Source: Leptospira sp. 96542 (GTDB lineage Bacteria; Spirochaetota; Leptospiria; Leptospirales; Leptospiraceae). From it: DNA of 64,000 bases. How positions within the stretch are numbered: the stretch's first letter is position 1; each line of letters opens with the position of its first letter. Positions 1 to 9,449 of this stretch are shown in pieces. The stretch is taken from positions 1 to 64,000 of the forward strand of contig JARJFC010000003.1 of NCBI GenBank assembly GCA_029310945.1. Direction: 5' to 3'. Position numbers and translations under genes: made by a program. The notes beneath the pieces are model-generated. The model was not told the origin of the DNA and did no database searches. It was given only the letters and a program-made list of their open reading frames with translations.

Positions 1-1154
1 CACTCGCACTTGTGATCGGACTTACATCTGTATGTAAGAAACCGGACGCAGACGTCAGTGAGGCTTCCAAAAATCCTGCAGACCTTTCTGCAGTGGTCGT
101 GTTTGCCGTGGGAGAGTCTAGGATCCTACATGCTGACAAAACAGAGGAAAAAGCACAACTGGGCGCGAGTCTTCGCACCGGCGATAATGTTGTGACAGGT
201 GATAATGGAAAGGTGGACATCCAGTTCCCTGATGGTTCGAGCGTTCGTATCTCTCCAAAATCTGTCATTGATTTTAGCAAACTCAGCCAAGACGGCGCAG
301 GTACTACAGACACTCAAATCGCTCTCGTTTCAGGGAAGGTTTTTGCGAAAGTAAACAAAGCTAAAAAAGAAGACAACTTTACAGTCGTTACACCAACTGC
401 GATTGCGGGTGTTCGTGGAACATCCTTCATCGTAGAAGCAGCGGATGGAAAACCAGCGAAAGTAAAGGTTATGGATGGAGCGGTGGCTTTTTCACCACGG
501 GTGAAAGCACTTGAGAATCTTTCTGAAGAAGAAATCAATGGCAACGAAAGTTTGAAAAAATTACAAGCATCCATTGCCAGTTCAGAAGTGATTGTCGAAA
601 AAAACCAAGCTTCCACACAATCCGTAAAATCAGCAGAACTTTCCAATGCAGAGAACATCCAAGCTTTGGATGTGAACAAAGCTCTCAAAACTGCTGAGAA
701 AGAAAAGATGGTCGTTGAAAAAGCTTCCATGACCAAAACGGAAGAAGAAGAACTTAAAACCATAGTAACTGTGGACAAACAAACAGCACAAGAAATTGTA
801 AAACTCAGCGAATCGGCACAAACTGAAAAGTTAGATGAGTTGAAAAAACAAGAAATTGATGCGAAGAGACAAGCTCTTGAAAAAGAAGTGGCTAAAAAGC
901 AAGAAGAAGAAAAACGAAAATTCGGAGAAGCTTTGGCTAGCCAACCAAAAGAGTTCAAGTCTAAAAAAGATTTCATGAACTACTACGAAACAATCGAAAA
1001 AATCACACTCACCAATGGTAGTACAGTGATTGGAGCCATCATCAACCAAGAAAATGGTCAGATGGTTGTTCACACAGAAAAAGGGATCAAACGAATCAAT
1101 CAGAGTGAAGTTGAGGAAGTCGAATACGACGCCATCAAAAAATCTAAATTCTAA
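1..1154 (+). CDS. FecR-domain lipoprotein, 5' end cut by window edge
   Basis: The reading frame is open to the left edge. A GTG at 12 is possible, but the codons before it continue a hydrophobic stretch that ends LTSVC, a lipobox, so the true start is probably outside the window. After the lipidated Cys comes a FecR-like domain (roughly residues 25-150, counted from the GTG) with the typical GDNVVTGDNGKVDIQF and AIAGVRGTSF stretches. A long Lys/Glu/Ala-rich, probably coiled-coil segment follows (about 170-310), then a small C-terminal domain. FecR domains in spirochaete lipoproteins are usually not linked to iron uptake, and no sigma factor or TonB receptor gene is nearby. I infer an envelope structural or binding role. 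Family assignment is good; function is unknown. Confidence 0.8.
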   Translation, partial: LALVIGLTSVCKKPDADVSEASKNPADLSAVVVFAVGESRILHADKTEEKAQLGASLRTGDNVVTGDNGKVDIQFPDGSSVRISPKSVIDFSKLSQDGAGTTDTQIALVSGKVFAKVNKAKKEDNFTVVTPTAIAGVRGTSFIVEAADGKPAKVKVMDGAVAFSPRVKALENLSEEEINGNESLKKLQASIASSEVIVEKNQASTQSVKSAELSNAENIQALDVNKALKTAEKEKMVVEKASMTKTEEEELKTIVTVDKQTAQEIVKLSESAQTEKLDELKKQEIDAKRQALEKEVAKKQEEEKRKFGEALASQPKEFKSKKDFMNYYETIEKITLTNGSTVIGAIINQENGQMVVHTEKGIKRINQSEVEEVEYDAIKKSKF

Positions 1155-1179
1155 GAGACCAAACCCTTAAGTAGAAAAG

Positions 1180-1216
1180 AAGCCCAGGGAAGGAAACTTC
1201 CACTGGGCTTTTTTTA
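1180..1216 (+). terminator. Rho-independent terminator after the FecR lipoprotein gene
   Basis: AAGCCCAG and GGAA pair with TTCC and CTGGGCTT around a short loop. A run of seven T follows. It lies 26 bases after the stop codon, a classical intrinsic terminator. The A-rich left flank may let it also serve the convergent gene that ends at 1222. Confidence 0.85.
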
Positions 1217-1221
1217 TTTGA

Positions 1222-1518
1222 TTATGAATTTCCTGTTCTGTATTCGTTCCAAAGGATTTTGATGGTTTGGATGAGAGGGCTTGCTTCAATCACAAGTAAA
1301 TTTGATTCGTATTTTACGAGCAATGTGCTATTGCCGAACCTATCGCTGTCCCCCCATTCCACATCCAAATGAGGAGAATTGGAGATTGCTTTTCGGATGA
1401 GCTGTTTGACTTCAAATTCAGTCAAGGTATCTTCAATTTCTCCTAAATCCTTAACGATGGACAAAAAGAAAGTTTTTGCCAGATCTTCCTGGAATTGTTG
1501 TTTTTCGGATTCGTCCAT
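1222..1518 (-). CDS. Small acidic conserved hypothetical protein
   Basis: A 98-residue soluble, acidic protein without signal peptide or membrane segment. It has a helical N-terminal half and a short beta-like C-terminal half (TLLVKYESNLLVIEAS). I do not recognise a family. It sits 21 bases downstream of lipA on the same strand and so probably shares its transcript. A function in lipoylation cannot be claimed from this. The frame has no overlap with another convincing gene and carries a normal start, so I take it as real. Confidence 0.65.
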   Translation of the reverse strand: MDESEKQQFQEDLAKTFFLSIVKDLGEIEDTLTEFEVKQLIRKAISNSPHLDVEWGDSDRFGNSTLLVKYESNLLVIEASPLIQTIKILWNEYRTGNS

Positions 1519-1539
1519 ACTAGAGGATCGGAAAAAAAT

Positions 1540-2442
1540 CTACGCTAGGTCGGCAAAATATTCATCGGCATGGTAGGAAGACCGAACGAGGGGTCCTGAG
1601 GCAACAACCTTAAACCCGATTTGGTATGCCCTTTCTTTCCAAAACTGAAAGGTTTCTGGTCGAACGAATTCCACCACTGGGTAATGGGTTGGCCCAGGCT
1701 GCAGATACTGTCCGATTGTGAGCATCCTCACACCATGATTGTACAAATCCAGTAAACAAGATTCGATGTCCTCCTTTGTTTCTCCCAACCCAAGAATGAG
1801 TCCACTTTTGGTTTTGAATCCATTTGTTGCGATATGGGAAAGAACTTGCATGGATCTTTCATAATTTTTTTGCGGAGCAATTATTGGGAACAATCGTTTT
1901 ACCGTTTCGATGTTGTGGTTGATGATATGTGGTTTTGCCTCATAAAGAATTTGCAGCGATTCGTTTTTGGCTTTAAAATCAGGGATGAGAACCTCGATGG
2001 AACATTCGGGGTTTAAAGTCCGAATTTCTTTGACGGTTTCCGCAAAATGGGTTGCTCCTCCGTCTTTTAAGTCGTCTCTGTTTACTGCTGTTAGCACCAC
2101 ATGTTTTAGCCCAAGTTCTTTGACAGACCTTGCCACTTTTTTTGGCTCTTCTGTATCCAAAGGTTTGGGTTTGCCTGAAGCTACATCACAGTATTGGCAG
2201 CGCCTGGTACAGATATCCCCCGCCAACATATAGGTAGCCGTGCGCCGGTTCCAACAATGGTTGAGGTTTGGGCAACTTGCAGATTCACAAACTGTATGGA
2301 GTCCCTTGGATTCCACTTCGCCCCTGACTTTTGCCAGAGAATCGCCTTCTTTTGGAAATCCCACTCGCACCTTCATCCAATCGGGTAGGACTTGTCTGGG
2401 GTGTTCCGACTTCGAACGAGGTTTCTTTTTTAGCGGGTTCAT
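1540..2442 (-). CDS. lipA: Lipoyl synthase
   Basis: Radical-SAM enzyme that inserts two sulfurs into the octanoyl group carried by E2 and GcvH proteins. The auxiliary cluster motif CESASCPNLNHC gives Cys 52, 57 and 63. The radical-SAM motif CTRRCQYC gives Cys 78, 82 and 85. The C-terminal RSSY supplies the conserved serine ligand. All key residues are present and 300 residues is normal for LipA. The frame is open up to 2574, but that extension would overlap the start of the divergent pseudouridine synthase gene. The ATG at 2442 (MNPLKKKPRS) gives the family length, so I choose it. Confidence 0.95.
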   Translation of the reverse strand: MNPLKKKPRSKSEHPRQVLPDWMKVRVGFPKEGDSLAKVRGEVESKGLHTVCESASCPNLNHCWNRRTATYMLAGDICTRRCQYCDVASGKPKPLDTEEPKKVARSVKELGLKHVVLTAVNRDDLKDGGATHFAETVKEIRTLNPECSIEVLIPDFKAKNESLQILYEAKPHIINHNIETVKRLFPIIAPQKNYERSMQVLSHIATNGFKTKSGLILGLGETKEDIESCLLDLYNHGVRMLTIGQYLQPGPTHYPVVEFVRPETFQFWKERAYQIGFKVVASGPLVRSSYHADEYFADLA

Positions 2443-2491
2443 GCCTTCTTTAGACTTTTTCTTTGGAGCACTGTTTGTAAAATGGAAAAAC

Positions 2492-3229
2492 ATGAGGATA
2501 AACGTATTTCTCGCAAAATTAGGACTCGGATCTCGCCGAAAGGTAGAAGAATTTGTACTCACAGGTAGGGTCAAATTGAATGGACGTACCCTTACCGATC
2601 TATCTTACCGGGTGGAGCCCAATGACGAAATACGTTTTGATGGCAAAGTTTTGGAACTGGAAAAAAACTCATCCCTTCCTAAGGTCATTGCGTTCAATAA
2701 ACCGAGAGGTTATCTCACATCCCACGAAGACAAACACCATGAAGAAACCATATTTAAACTCCTACCCGAAGAGTTTCAAAAATACAATTATGCGGGAAGG
2801 TTGGATTTGGATTCTCGTGGCCTCATCCTTTTGTCATCCGATGGGGATTTTATACAAGCTGTCACGCATCCCAAAAACAAAGTGGACAAAGAATATGTGA
2901 TCTCCTTAAAAACTTCTGTCGAGTGGCGTGAAATTGCCAAAGAGTTCATGTTAGGTGTAAGGGAGGGTGGAGAAACATTGCGTGCACTCTCTGTTAAACC
3001 AGCAAATGTGATACAAGAGAAAGATCCGAATAAGACCAGCCATCTTTCCATCATCTTAAAGGAGGGCAAAAAAAGGCAAATCCGAAGGATGTTTAAAACG
3101 AAAGATTTGGTTGTTCTTGATCTTTTCCGAATTCGTATTGGCAATTTGGATTTAAGAAAATTTGAATTGCCGGAAGGAAAGTTTATGCCAGTAGAGCCAG
3201 AATCAATTTTAGGTGATAAAATTTCTTGA
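2492..3229 (+). CDS. RsuA/RluB/RluE/RluF-family 23S/16S rRNA pseudouridine synthase
   Basis: A 245-residue protein with an N-terminal S4 RNA-binding domain (about residues 2-60, with SRRKVEEFVLTGRVKLNG) and a pseudouridine synthase domain. The catalytic motif is GRLDLDSRGL, with Asp105 as nucleophile, and the family's C-terminal motif EGKKRQIRRMF is intact. It belongs to the RsuA/RluB branch; which rRNA position it modifies cannot be told. The frame is open from 2240, but that extension is antisense to lipA. The ATG at 2492 starts right at the S4 domain and leaves a 49-base divergent promoter region. Confidence 0.9.
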   Translation: MRINVFLAKLGLGSRRKVEEFVLTGRVKLNGRTLTDLSYRVEPNDEIRFDGKVLELEKNSSLPKVIAFNKPRGYLTSHEDKHHEETIFKLLPEEFQKYNYAGRLDLDSRGLILLSSDGDFIQAVTHPKNKVDKEYVISLKTSVEWREIAKEFMLGVREGGETLRALSVKPANVIQEKDPNKTSHLSIILKEGKKRQIRRMFKTKDLVVLDLFRIRIGNLDLRKFELPEGKFMPVEPESILGDKIS

Positions 3230-3255
3230 ATTCTGCCACTTAGTCCTAAAATAGG

Positions 3256-4302
3256 ATGGGGTTAGGTACCGTTTTGCGAACAAAATCATTTTTGCTATAT
3301 CCATTGTATTTATTTTTATTTTTGCTAGTCATAGATAAAATATTCCTTTTGCCAACTTTTCATGAAGAGTTTTTGCAGGCAGGAAATTCTGTTTTCTATT
3401 TTCAGCGAAAATCTCTCGCCAAGCGAATGTTTGCTGATGATAAATTAAACCAAACAAATTTAGCCCTTGTTTTTGGAGATTCACGTTCATATCCATTTTC
3501 AGAACTTGGAATTCCTGAAAACAAACGAAAAAGTTGGACGTTGTACAATTTCAGTGTCCCGCAATCAGTTCCGATGTATTCTTATTTAAATTTGAATCAA
3601 GTTTTGGAGAAAGGTGTTAAGCCGAAGGTAGTGATTTTATCCCTTAGTCCGGAAGCTTTCGATGATACGAAAGGATTTTTACTTTCACCTTTCCTTCGTA
3701 TGGGCTGCGATTCTGAATGTAGAGATTTGGTTTGGGACTACATTCCTTCCAAAGAAAAATGGGAATATGTTTTGGATCATATATTTGCTGTTAGAGGAGT
3801 TGAACTCAATCTTTCGCTATTTACATCGCGTTTAAAACAAGGCAAACTAAAAGAATACAAATCTTTATACAATAAAGAATTCCAACTTTTGAACTATACA
3901 AAGGGAGATTACCTAATGTATGGAAGTATGGAAAACCCTGAAGAAAAACTAAAAAAAGACACGGCACGTATCAGTAATTTGTATATGCGTAGTTATAAAA
4001 TGGGAACTTCCCAACTTCCATTTTTCGAAAAATTTATAAAACTCACAAATGAAAAAGGTATTAAAACAATTGTTGTTTGGCCCAAAGTTTATGGAGATTA
4101 CTATCAGTTTTATGATAAATTCAATGTACGAGATGTTTGGTGGGAAAAAATAAAAGCCGTTGGTAAGCCATATGGCACCATTTTCATCGATATGAACACT
4201 GAAAGTTCATGTAACCTTTTTAATGATGCATCCCACCAATCGGTGTTTTGTTTCATCGAGCAGATGGATTCCATTTGGAGAACCCACCTGCAAGAATTTT
4301 AA
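3256..4302 (+). CDS. DUF1574-like membrane-anchored protein with an SGNH-type motif
   Basis: The 348-residue protein has one N-terminal membrane segment (about residues 12-32) and then an extracytoplasmic domain. The block VFGDSRSYPF (about 73-82) resembles block I of SGNH/GDSL hydrolases, and DASHQS near the C-terminus could supply the distant Asp and His. This pattern fits DUF1574, a family greatly expanded in Leptospira, and is related in form to AlgX/DltD-type acyl-transfer proteins. An acyl-ester role on envelope glycans is my inference. There is only a weak ribosome site before the ATG, so the start is not certain. Confidence 0.65.
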   Translation: MGLGTVLRTKSFLLYPLYLFLFLLVIDKIFLLPTFHEEFLQAGNSVFYFQRKSLAKRMFADDKLNQTNLALVFGDSRSYPFSELGIPENKRKSWTLYNFSVPQSVPMYSYLNLNQVLEKGVKPKVVILSLSPEAFDDTKGFLLSPFLRMGCDSECRDLVWDYIPSKEKWEYVLDHIFAVRGVELNLSLFTSRLKQGKLKEYKSLYNKEFQLLNYTKGDYLMYGSMENPEEKLKKDTARISNLYMRSYKMGTSQLPFFEKFIKLTNEKGIKTIVVWPKVYGDYYQFYDKFNVRDVWWEKIKAVGKPYGTIFIDMNTESSCNLFNDASHQSVFCFIEQMDSIWRTHLQEF

Positions 4303-4303
4303 A

Positions 4304-4948
4304 TTACCAAGTTAGTTTTTTGGAATCTTCCACAAATTTGGATAAACCGCTGTCGGTGAGTGGGTGTTTGAATAACATTTCAAAAACAGAATAGGGTAGT
4401 GTTACACAATCGGCACCGCGCAAAGCCACTTCTTTGAAATGGATGGGGTGGCGAACAGATGCCGCAAGTATTTGTGTATCGATTCCATAATTATCATAGA
4501 TGTCTCTGATTTCAGTGATGAGTTCGAGTCCATCGTATCCCACATCATCCAACCTTCCAACAAATGGTGAAATGTAGGTTGCTCCTGCTTTGGCAGCAAG
4601 CAGTGCTTGGTTTGCAGTGAAACAAAGTGTTACGTTTGTCCGAATGCCTTTTTCAGAAAAAGCCACCACGGCTTTGATCCCTTCTGGGATAAGAGGAACT
4701 TTCACCACTACGTTTTCCGCTATGCTAGCGAGTTCTAACCCTTCTTTGATCATAGTGGGGGCATCTGTTGCAAGTACTTCGGCACTCACTGGCCCCTTTA
4801 CGAAACCACAAATTTCTTTTATCACTTCTGTGAAACGTCTACCTGATTTTGCGATGATGGAAGGATTGGTTGTGATGCCATCGAGGAGTCCCAAATCATG
4901 GACTTTTTTAATTTCATCGATATTGGCTGTGTCTAAAAATAAATTCAT
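4304..4948 (-). CDS. Transaldolase / fructose-6-phosphate aldolase family protein
   Basis: A 214-residue single-domain TIM barrel of the short transaldolase type. The N-terminus [15 protein letters not shown] and the segment DGITTNPSI are signature sequences. The Schiff-base lysine is Lys83 in VVVKVPL. Family members of this length are either true transaldolases (pentose phosphate pathway) or fructose-6-phosphate aldolases, and sequence reading alone does not separate them. The stop codon lies one base from that of the convergent DUF1574 gene. Confidence 0.9.
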   Translation of the reverse strand: MNLFLDTANIDEIKKVHDLGLLDGITTNPSIIAKSGRRFTEVIKEICGFVKGPVSAEVLATDAPTMIKEGLELASIAENVVVKVPLIPEGIKAVVAFSEKGIRTNVTLCFTANQALLAAKAGATYISPFVGRLDDVGYDGLELITEIRDIYDNYGIDTQILAASVRHPIHFKEVALRGADCVTLPYSVFEMLFKHPLTDSGLSKFVEDSKKLTW

Positions 4949-5000
4949 TTTGCCTCGTATGCTCTCTTCATTCGCTGGAGAGCCTTACGAGACAGGCTAT

Positions 5001-5663
5001 CTATGGGATTAAATCCCGCAAGGTTTTTGTTTCTTGTACACTAAAGAAATCCACATAGTCTTTTGCGATCACTTCCTTTAGGTTGGCTGAAAAATAATCG
5101 ATCCTGCGGGTATAAGCAACTTTTTTGTAACCCTCTCGCCAAACAACGGCAAACCCACCCCTTGGAGGATTTTCCTTTCTTTCGGCAAGTTCCCAGATGG
5201 CGGCTCCTGAAACCTTATCGTCACCGATGGTTTCCTTCCTTGGTTTGCCATATTTTTTTTCCAATTTTGCTTTGATTTGTTCTGAGGGAACTAAGTTGAA
5301 GGTAACCCCCACCGAAAATAAAATTCCCGTTTCTCGAAACTCTGTTTGTGGATCGAGGCTTGGGTCTGTTTCAGCAGCCCCTTCCCGTTTTGGGCGTACT
5401 TCTTTTAGGAGTTCAGGGGTTTTATAAAAACGATAGAGGTAAAAAATTCCATTTCGTTTGATGAGTAGCGATGCATCCTTCTTTTCATTGATGATTTCAA
5501 TTTTTTCTTTGGATTCAGGGTTTGTTGCCATCGAAAGGAATTTTTCGCGGATGGATTCAAAGGTCATTCCCCAAGATGCTTCGGCAAAACCGTCCAAAGT
5601 ATTTGTCTCCACTTGGGCAAATAAGAGGCTTGGGAAAAGGAAGAGAAATAACATGTTCTTCAT
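5001..5663 (-). CDS. Secreted conserved hypothetical protein
   Basis: From the ATG at 5663 the protein begins MKNMLFLFLFPSLLFAQ, a signal peptide with probable cleavage before QVETN. The mature part (about 200 residues) starts with DGFAEASWGMTFESIREKF, which recalls the short start motif of many bacterial periplasmic proteins of unknown function. It then carries mixed alpha/beta sequence without a catalytic motif I recognise. A longer frame starts with GTG at 5711 and overlaps the preceding gene's stop by 4 bases, which would suit translational coupling. The signal peptide favours 5663. Probably cotranscribed with the membrane protein gene upstream. Confidence 0.65.
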   Translation of the reverse strand: MKNMLFLFLFPSLLFAQVETNTLDGFAEASWGMTFESIREKFLSMATNPESKEKIEIINEKKDASLLIKRNGIFYLYRFYKTPELLKEVRPKREGAAETDPSLDPQTEFRETGILFSVGVTFNLVPSEQIKAKLEKKYGKPRKETIGDDKVSGAAIWELAERKENPPRGGFAVVWREGYKKVAYTRRIDYFSANLKEVIAKDYVDFFSVQETKTLRDLIP

Positions 5664-5707
5664 ACGATTTTTATCGGCCAGTCTCAAAAAAAAACGAACC
5701 TGTTTAT

Positions 5708-6349
5708 TCACCGAAAATCGCCAAAGGGATCTTCTTCATCCGCAGTTTCTTGGGGTTCGGGCTCTCCCCAATCATCCGCTTCTTCCCAGCTCCCTCTTTT
5801 TTCTTCGAAGACCATACCAAATATGGGTTCACGGCTCCATAAAAAGATAAGTATGGGAAATTGGATGAGGAATAGAAAAACCAAGTAGAGAAAAAAAATG
5901 TCTCGGTCAAGGCCATAATGGGTCGTGGCCGCTGCCAAGTTACCCAAAATGAGACCTGATATGACGGGTTTGAATTCTCGGAGAATGGGATCGTTTGTTA
6001 ACCCGTCTCGTATAAATGGAAAACTAAAAAACAAAATGAGAAAGAAAAGAGGGGCATGGAAAATATGTTCCAATGCTCCTGGTCCCGCATCACCTAATAT
6101 AGAGCCAATGAGAGACCAGAGCCAGATAAGGATTGCGGATACAAAGAATAGTATGCTACTTTTTGTAAGCGAACCACCTGATTCTAAAATGTCCAATAAG
6201 ATTCGAAATACATCACTCCTAATTTCTGTTAGTTCCTCTCTCCTATATATGGATTTGGCAGAAAAAAATAAGATTTGTGCGTAGTAGGCACAAACCCCTG
6301 CCAAAAAAAAATACGAGATGAGGAAAAGAAAGAAAAATAGGACTTCCAT
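5708..6349 (-). CDS. Multi-pass membrane protein of unknown function
   Basis: The 213-residue protein has about five hydrophobic segments (near residues 2-28, 65-88, 93-110, 130-145 and 148-168) and ends in a highly acidic cytosolic tail (EEADDWGEPEP, DEEDPFGDF). I do not recognise the family; it looks like a spirochaete-specific integral membrane protein. The gene follows purH by one base on the same strand and precedes the secreted protein gene. The three may share a transcript with the purine genes, but no functional tie is evident. Confidence 0.65.
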   Translation of the reverse strand: MEVLFFFLFLISYFFLAGVCAYYAQILFFSAKSIYRREELTEIRSDVFRILLDILESGGSLTKSSILFFVSAILIWLWSLIGSILGDAGPGALEHIFHAPLFFLILFFSFPFIRDGLTNDPILREFKPVISGLILGNLAAATTHYGLDRDIFFLYLVFLFLIQFPILIFLWSREPIFGMVFEEKRGSWEEADDWGEPEPQETADEEDPFGDFR

Positions 6350-6350
6350 C

Positions 6351-7892
6351 TTAGTGGCGAAAATGCCTCATTCCAGTAAAAACCATGATAAGACCATGTT
6401 CATCTGCGGCTTGGATCACTTCTTCGTCTCGGATCGACCCACCTGGTTGGATGATCGCTTTGGCTCCCACTTTGGCTATGGCATCGATCCCATCTCGGAA
6501 TGGAAAAAATGCATCACTCCCCACATACGATCCCACAACCGAAAGACCCACTTTTTGGGCTTTGATGGCACCGAGTTCTACAGAATCCACCCGCGACATC
6601 TGACCTGCACCAATCCCCAGTGTGGAATTTTGGTCGGTGTAAACAATGGCATTTGATTTGATAAATTTCACACAATTCCAAGCAAACATGAGTCCTTCCA
6701 AATCATCGGCAGTGGGCTTCTTTTTGGAGACAACTTTTAGTTTGTCTTTTGTGATGAGATCGTAGTCCCTGTTTTGGATGAGTAAACCATGGTGTAAACT
6801 TCTAAGATCTAACTCATCGAGTGCTTCATCAAATTTAGCAATTGGAATCAAACGAATATTAGGTTTTTTTGAAAAAATTTCCATTGCCTCAAGAGAAAAA
6901 CCTTCGGCGATCACACCTTCTACAAAGTTTTTTGTGATCTCAAGCGCTGCTTCTTTTTCAACCATTCCATGGATACCAATGATTCCGCCGAAAGCAGAAA
7001 TTGGATCGGTTTTACGAGCCAGTTCAAAGGATTCAAGGACAGTTTCTCCAAAGGCAATGCCACAAGGATTTAGGTGTTTGACGATGGACACTGCATTTTT
7101 GGGTAGCAGGCTTGCTACGTGAAAGGCTGCATCAAAATCGAGCATATTATTGAAGGAAAGTTCTTTGCCTTGTAATGCTTCAAATTGTGATTTGATAAAA
7201 ATAGGTTCGTAAAATGCGGCGTCTTGGTGTGGGTTTTCGCCGTATCGCAGTTTTTGTTTTTTATTAAATGCAAATGTAATTTTATCAGGATATTTGATAT
7301 CTAATTTTTTATTAAAATAGGAAGAAATGGCAGAATCATAACTTGCTGTTTCTGAATATACTTTTGCCGCATAACCAAATGCAGACTCTCTGGAGATTTT
7401 CCCTTTATTATCAGAAAATTCCTTTTGAAAGTTTTCGTAATCTTTTGGATCCGTAAGTACAACAACATTTTTATGATTTTTGGCCGCTGAACGAAGCATA
7501 GACGGTCCACCGATGTCGATGTTTTCGATTGTTTCTTCCAGAGTTACATCTGGTTTTTGAACAGTTTTGACAAAAGGATATAAATTTACAATGACTAGGG
7601 TAATGGGTTCAATCCCATTTTCCGTCATTTGTTTGACATGGTCAGGATTGGTTGTGTCTCCAAGCAATCCACCGTGAATTTTTGGATGGAGGGTTTTGAC
7701 CCGGCCATGCAAAATTTCAGGAAAACCAGTAAATTCATCTACCTTCTTCACACTTACGCCCGCTTTGGAAAGGGCATCATAAGTTCCACCAGTGGATAAA
7801 ATTTCCACGCCAGCTTTTGCCAAAAAGGAACAAATTTCTGTAATGCCCGTTTTGTCAGAAACGGATACGAGGGCTCTTTTGATTTCTATCAT
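6351..7892 (-). CDS. purH: Bifunctional AICAR transformylase / IMP cyclohydrolase
   Basis: Catalyses the last two steps of de novo purine synthesis: formylation of AICAR by 10-formyl-THF and ring closure to IMP. The N-terminal MGS-like cyclohydrolase domain carries SVSDKTGI and the [11 protein letters not shown] motif (about residues 69-78). The transformylase domain carries the catalytic Lys-His in VKHLNPCG and the C-terminal PFRDGID and QPGGSIRD motifs. The length of 513 is normal. It overlaps purN by 4 bases, which indicates translational coupling. Confidence 0.96.
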   Translation of the reverse strand: MIEIKRALVSVSDKTGITEICSFLAKAGVEILSTGGTYDALSKAGVSVKKVDEFTGFPEILHGRVKTLHPKIHGGLLGDTTNPDHVKQMTENGIEPITLVIVNLYPFVKTVQKPDVTLEETIENIDIGGPSMLRSAAKNHKNVVVLTDPKDYENFQKEFSDNKGKISRESAFGYAAKVYSETASYDSAISSYFNKKLDIKYPDKITFAFNKKQKLRYGENPHQDAAFYEPIFIKSQFEALQGKELSFNNMLDFDAAFHVASLLPKNAVSIVKHLNPCGIAFGETVLESFELARKTDPISAFGGIIGIHGMVEKEAALEITKNFVEGVIAEGFSLEAMEIFSKKPNIRLIPIAKFDEALDELDLRSLHHGLLIQNRDYDLITKDKLKVVSKKKPTADDLEGLMFAWNCVKFIKSNAIVYTDQNSTLGIGAGQMSRVDSVELGAIKAQKVGLSVVGSYVGSDAFFPFRDGIDAIAKVGAKAIIQPGGSIRDEEVIQAADEHGLIMVFTGMRHFRH

Positions 7893-8503
7893 TTTAGGAT
7901 TTCTACCTTTCGTTCTTTGATTATTAATTTATTATCACAAAACAACTGTACTGCGAGTGGCAAAAGTTTGTGTTCTTCTGCGAGTATTGCGAGCGATAGC
8001 TCTTTTTCATTCCATTGGTTTCGGATTTCAATCGCTTTTTGGAGGATGATGGGTCCTGTATCCACTCCTTCTTCCACAAAATGAACCGTACATCCCGTGA
8101 TTTTGACTCCATAGTCCAGAGCCTGTTTTTGGGCATCGAGACCAGGGAAAGCGGGGAGGAGGGAGGGGTGAACATTGATGATTCGGTTCCGAAATGCAGA
8201 AACTACTTCTGGTTTTAAGATACGCATATAGCCGCAGGCAACAATCAGGTCGGGACCAAGTTCTTTCAGTCTACGGAGGAGTTCCGAATGGTAGTTCTGT
8301 TTGGCAGGGAAACTGCCAAAATCCAGGATTTCCGTCGGAATCTGATTGGATTTGGCGATTTCCAATGCTTTGGCTCTGGGATTGTCTGTGATGAGAGCCA
8401 GTATGTCGATTGGGAGCTTTTTTTTACGGATTTGGTCCACGGCCGCAGAAAAATTGGAACCCCGGCCAGATGCCAAAAAAACGACACGTTTTATTTTTCC
8501 CAT
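7889..8503 (-). CDS. purN: Phosphoribosylglycinamide formyltransferase (10-formyl-THF dependent)
   Basis: Third step of purine synthesis, formylation of GAR. The 204-residue protein has the N-terminal loop ASGRGSNF and the catalytic set Asn110 and His112 in [12 protein letters not shown], with Asp148 in GVDTGPII. It is the first gene of the purN-purH pair, and its last 4 bases overlap the start of purH. The divergent fliS gene begins 77 bases away, so both promoters must lie in 8504-8580. Confidence 0.95.
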   Translation of the reverse strand: MGKIKRVVFLASGRGSNFSAAVDQIRKKKLPIDILALITDNPRAKALEIAKSNQIPTEILDFGSFPAKQNYHSELLRRLKELGPDLIVACGYMRILKPEVVSAFRNRIINVHPSLLPAFPGLDAQKQALDYGVKITGCTVHFVEEGVDTGPIILQKAIEIRNQWNEKELSLAILAEEHKLLPLAVQLFCDNKLIIKERKVEILK

Positions 8504-8580
8504 GTGATAATCTAAGAATATTCTTTAGGGTCATTAAGCAAGTATCCTTTTTGGTCGATGGGAATAGTCAGGAGAAAAAA

Positions 8581-9030
8581 ATGTCGCTTGCGAGAAAAAC
8601 GGGTGCCTACTCGGGATACAACGAATACAAATCCAATGAAATCTCTACCGTTAGCCAGGTAAAACTCATCGTTATGCTCTTTGATGGAGCAATTAGGTTC
8701 CTTGGCATTGCAAAAGACAATATGAACCCCCGGAAATACGATGTTGTGAACAATCATATCATCAAAACCCAAGACATCATAACAGAACTTTTACTTTCTC
8801 TCAATATGGACGAAGGTAAGGAAGTGGCAAACAACCTGCTTTCCTTATACATTTATTTGAAAAAACGACTTCTGGAAGCCAATATGAAAAAAGACAAACA
8901 GATATTGGATGAATGTATCAAAATCCTAACAGAGTTAAAAACGTCTTGGGAAGAATTGGATAAAAAAGAACCACAATCTTCTACACAAACTACAGGTGGG
9001 AGAGCCACTGGAATATCAATCACAGGTTAA
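8581..9030 (+). CDS. fliS: Flagellar export chaperone FliS
   Basis: FliS binds the C-terminus of flagellin in the cytosol and prevents early polymerisation. The 149-residue helical protein has the expected N-terminus with a YNEYKSNEISTVSQVKLIVMLFDGAI stretch split here as YKSNEISTVSQ and KLIVMLFDGAI. It also has the family-typical YLKKRLLEAN helix. A frame open from 8410 exists, but the ATG at 8581 has AGGAGA seven bases upstream and matches the family start. The C-terminal 15 residues are Ser/Thr/Gly-rich and probably disordered. Confidence 0.9.
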   Translation: MSLARKTGAYSGYNEYKSNEISTVSQVKLIVMLFDGAIRFLGIAKDNMNPRKYDVVNNHIIKTQDIITELLLSLNMDEGKEVANNLLSLYIYLKKRLLEANMKKDKQILDECIKILTELKTSWEELDKKEPQSSTQTTGGRATGISITG

Positions 9031-9038
9031 TTCAGATC

Positions 9039-9449
9039 GTGGCAAAAGAAATAACTACCAGGCAATTATTGGAAAAGAAAATCGATTTACTTTGTGCACT
9101 GCTAATCAACTTAAAAGAAGAGGAAAATCTTCTATCATACAGAGATTCTGAGACGGCTGTAAAAATCGAATTCAAGAACGAACCCATACTTCGTAAATTA
9201 GAAGAACTCGATCGAATGCTTTATGAAAGACAAGAAATGGGAGTGTATTCTGCTCTTGAAATTGAAATTTCAGAAAGAGTTTTTTCTCTATTGGATGAAG
9301 CCCGCCTTGTCCAACAGAAGGTACAAAAAATGTTAGAATTTGAAATGAATGAAAGTAAAAAAGATCTTTGGGAATTCCGGATCAAACGAAAACTTAAAAA
9401 CCATTTTTTTCAATCTTCTGGGCTTTCATGGACAAAAAATTACTGTTAA
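9039..9449 (+). CDS. Small helical protein downstream of fliS, possible flagellar chaperone
   Basis: A 136-residue, almost wholly helical, charged protein with a GTG start 8 bases after fliS. Heptad-like spacing suggests coiled coil across most of its length. Its size, helicity and place between fliS and a J-domain gene recall FlgN/FliT-type export chaperones, but I see no residue pattern that proves it. Its last 22 bases overlap the next gene. The call as a flagellar chaperone is inference from position. Confidence 0.6.
   Translation: MAKEITTRQLLEKKIDLLCALLINLKEEENLLSYRDSETAVKIEFKNEPILRKLEELDRMLYERQEMGVYSALEIEISERVFSLLDEARLVQQKVQKMLEFEMNESKKDLWEFRIKRKLKNHFFQSSGLSWTKNYC

Noticed and set aside
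2443..2574. N-terminal extension of LipA by 44 residues
   Set aside because: It would overlap the divergent pseudouridine synthase gene, and the ATG at 2442 gives the normal family length.
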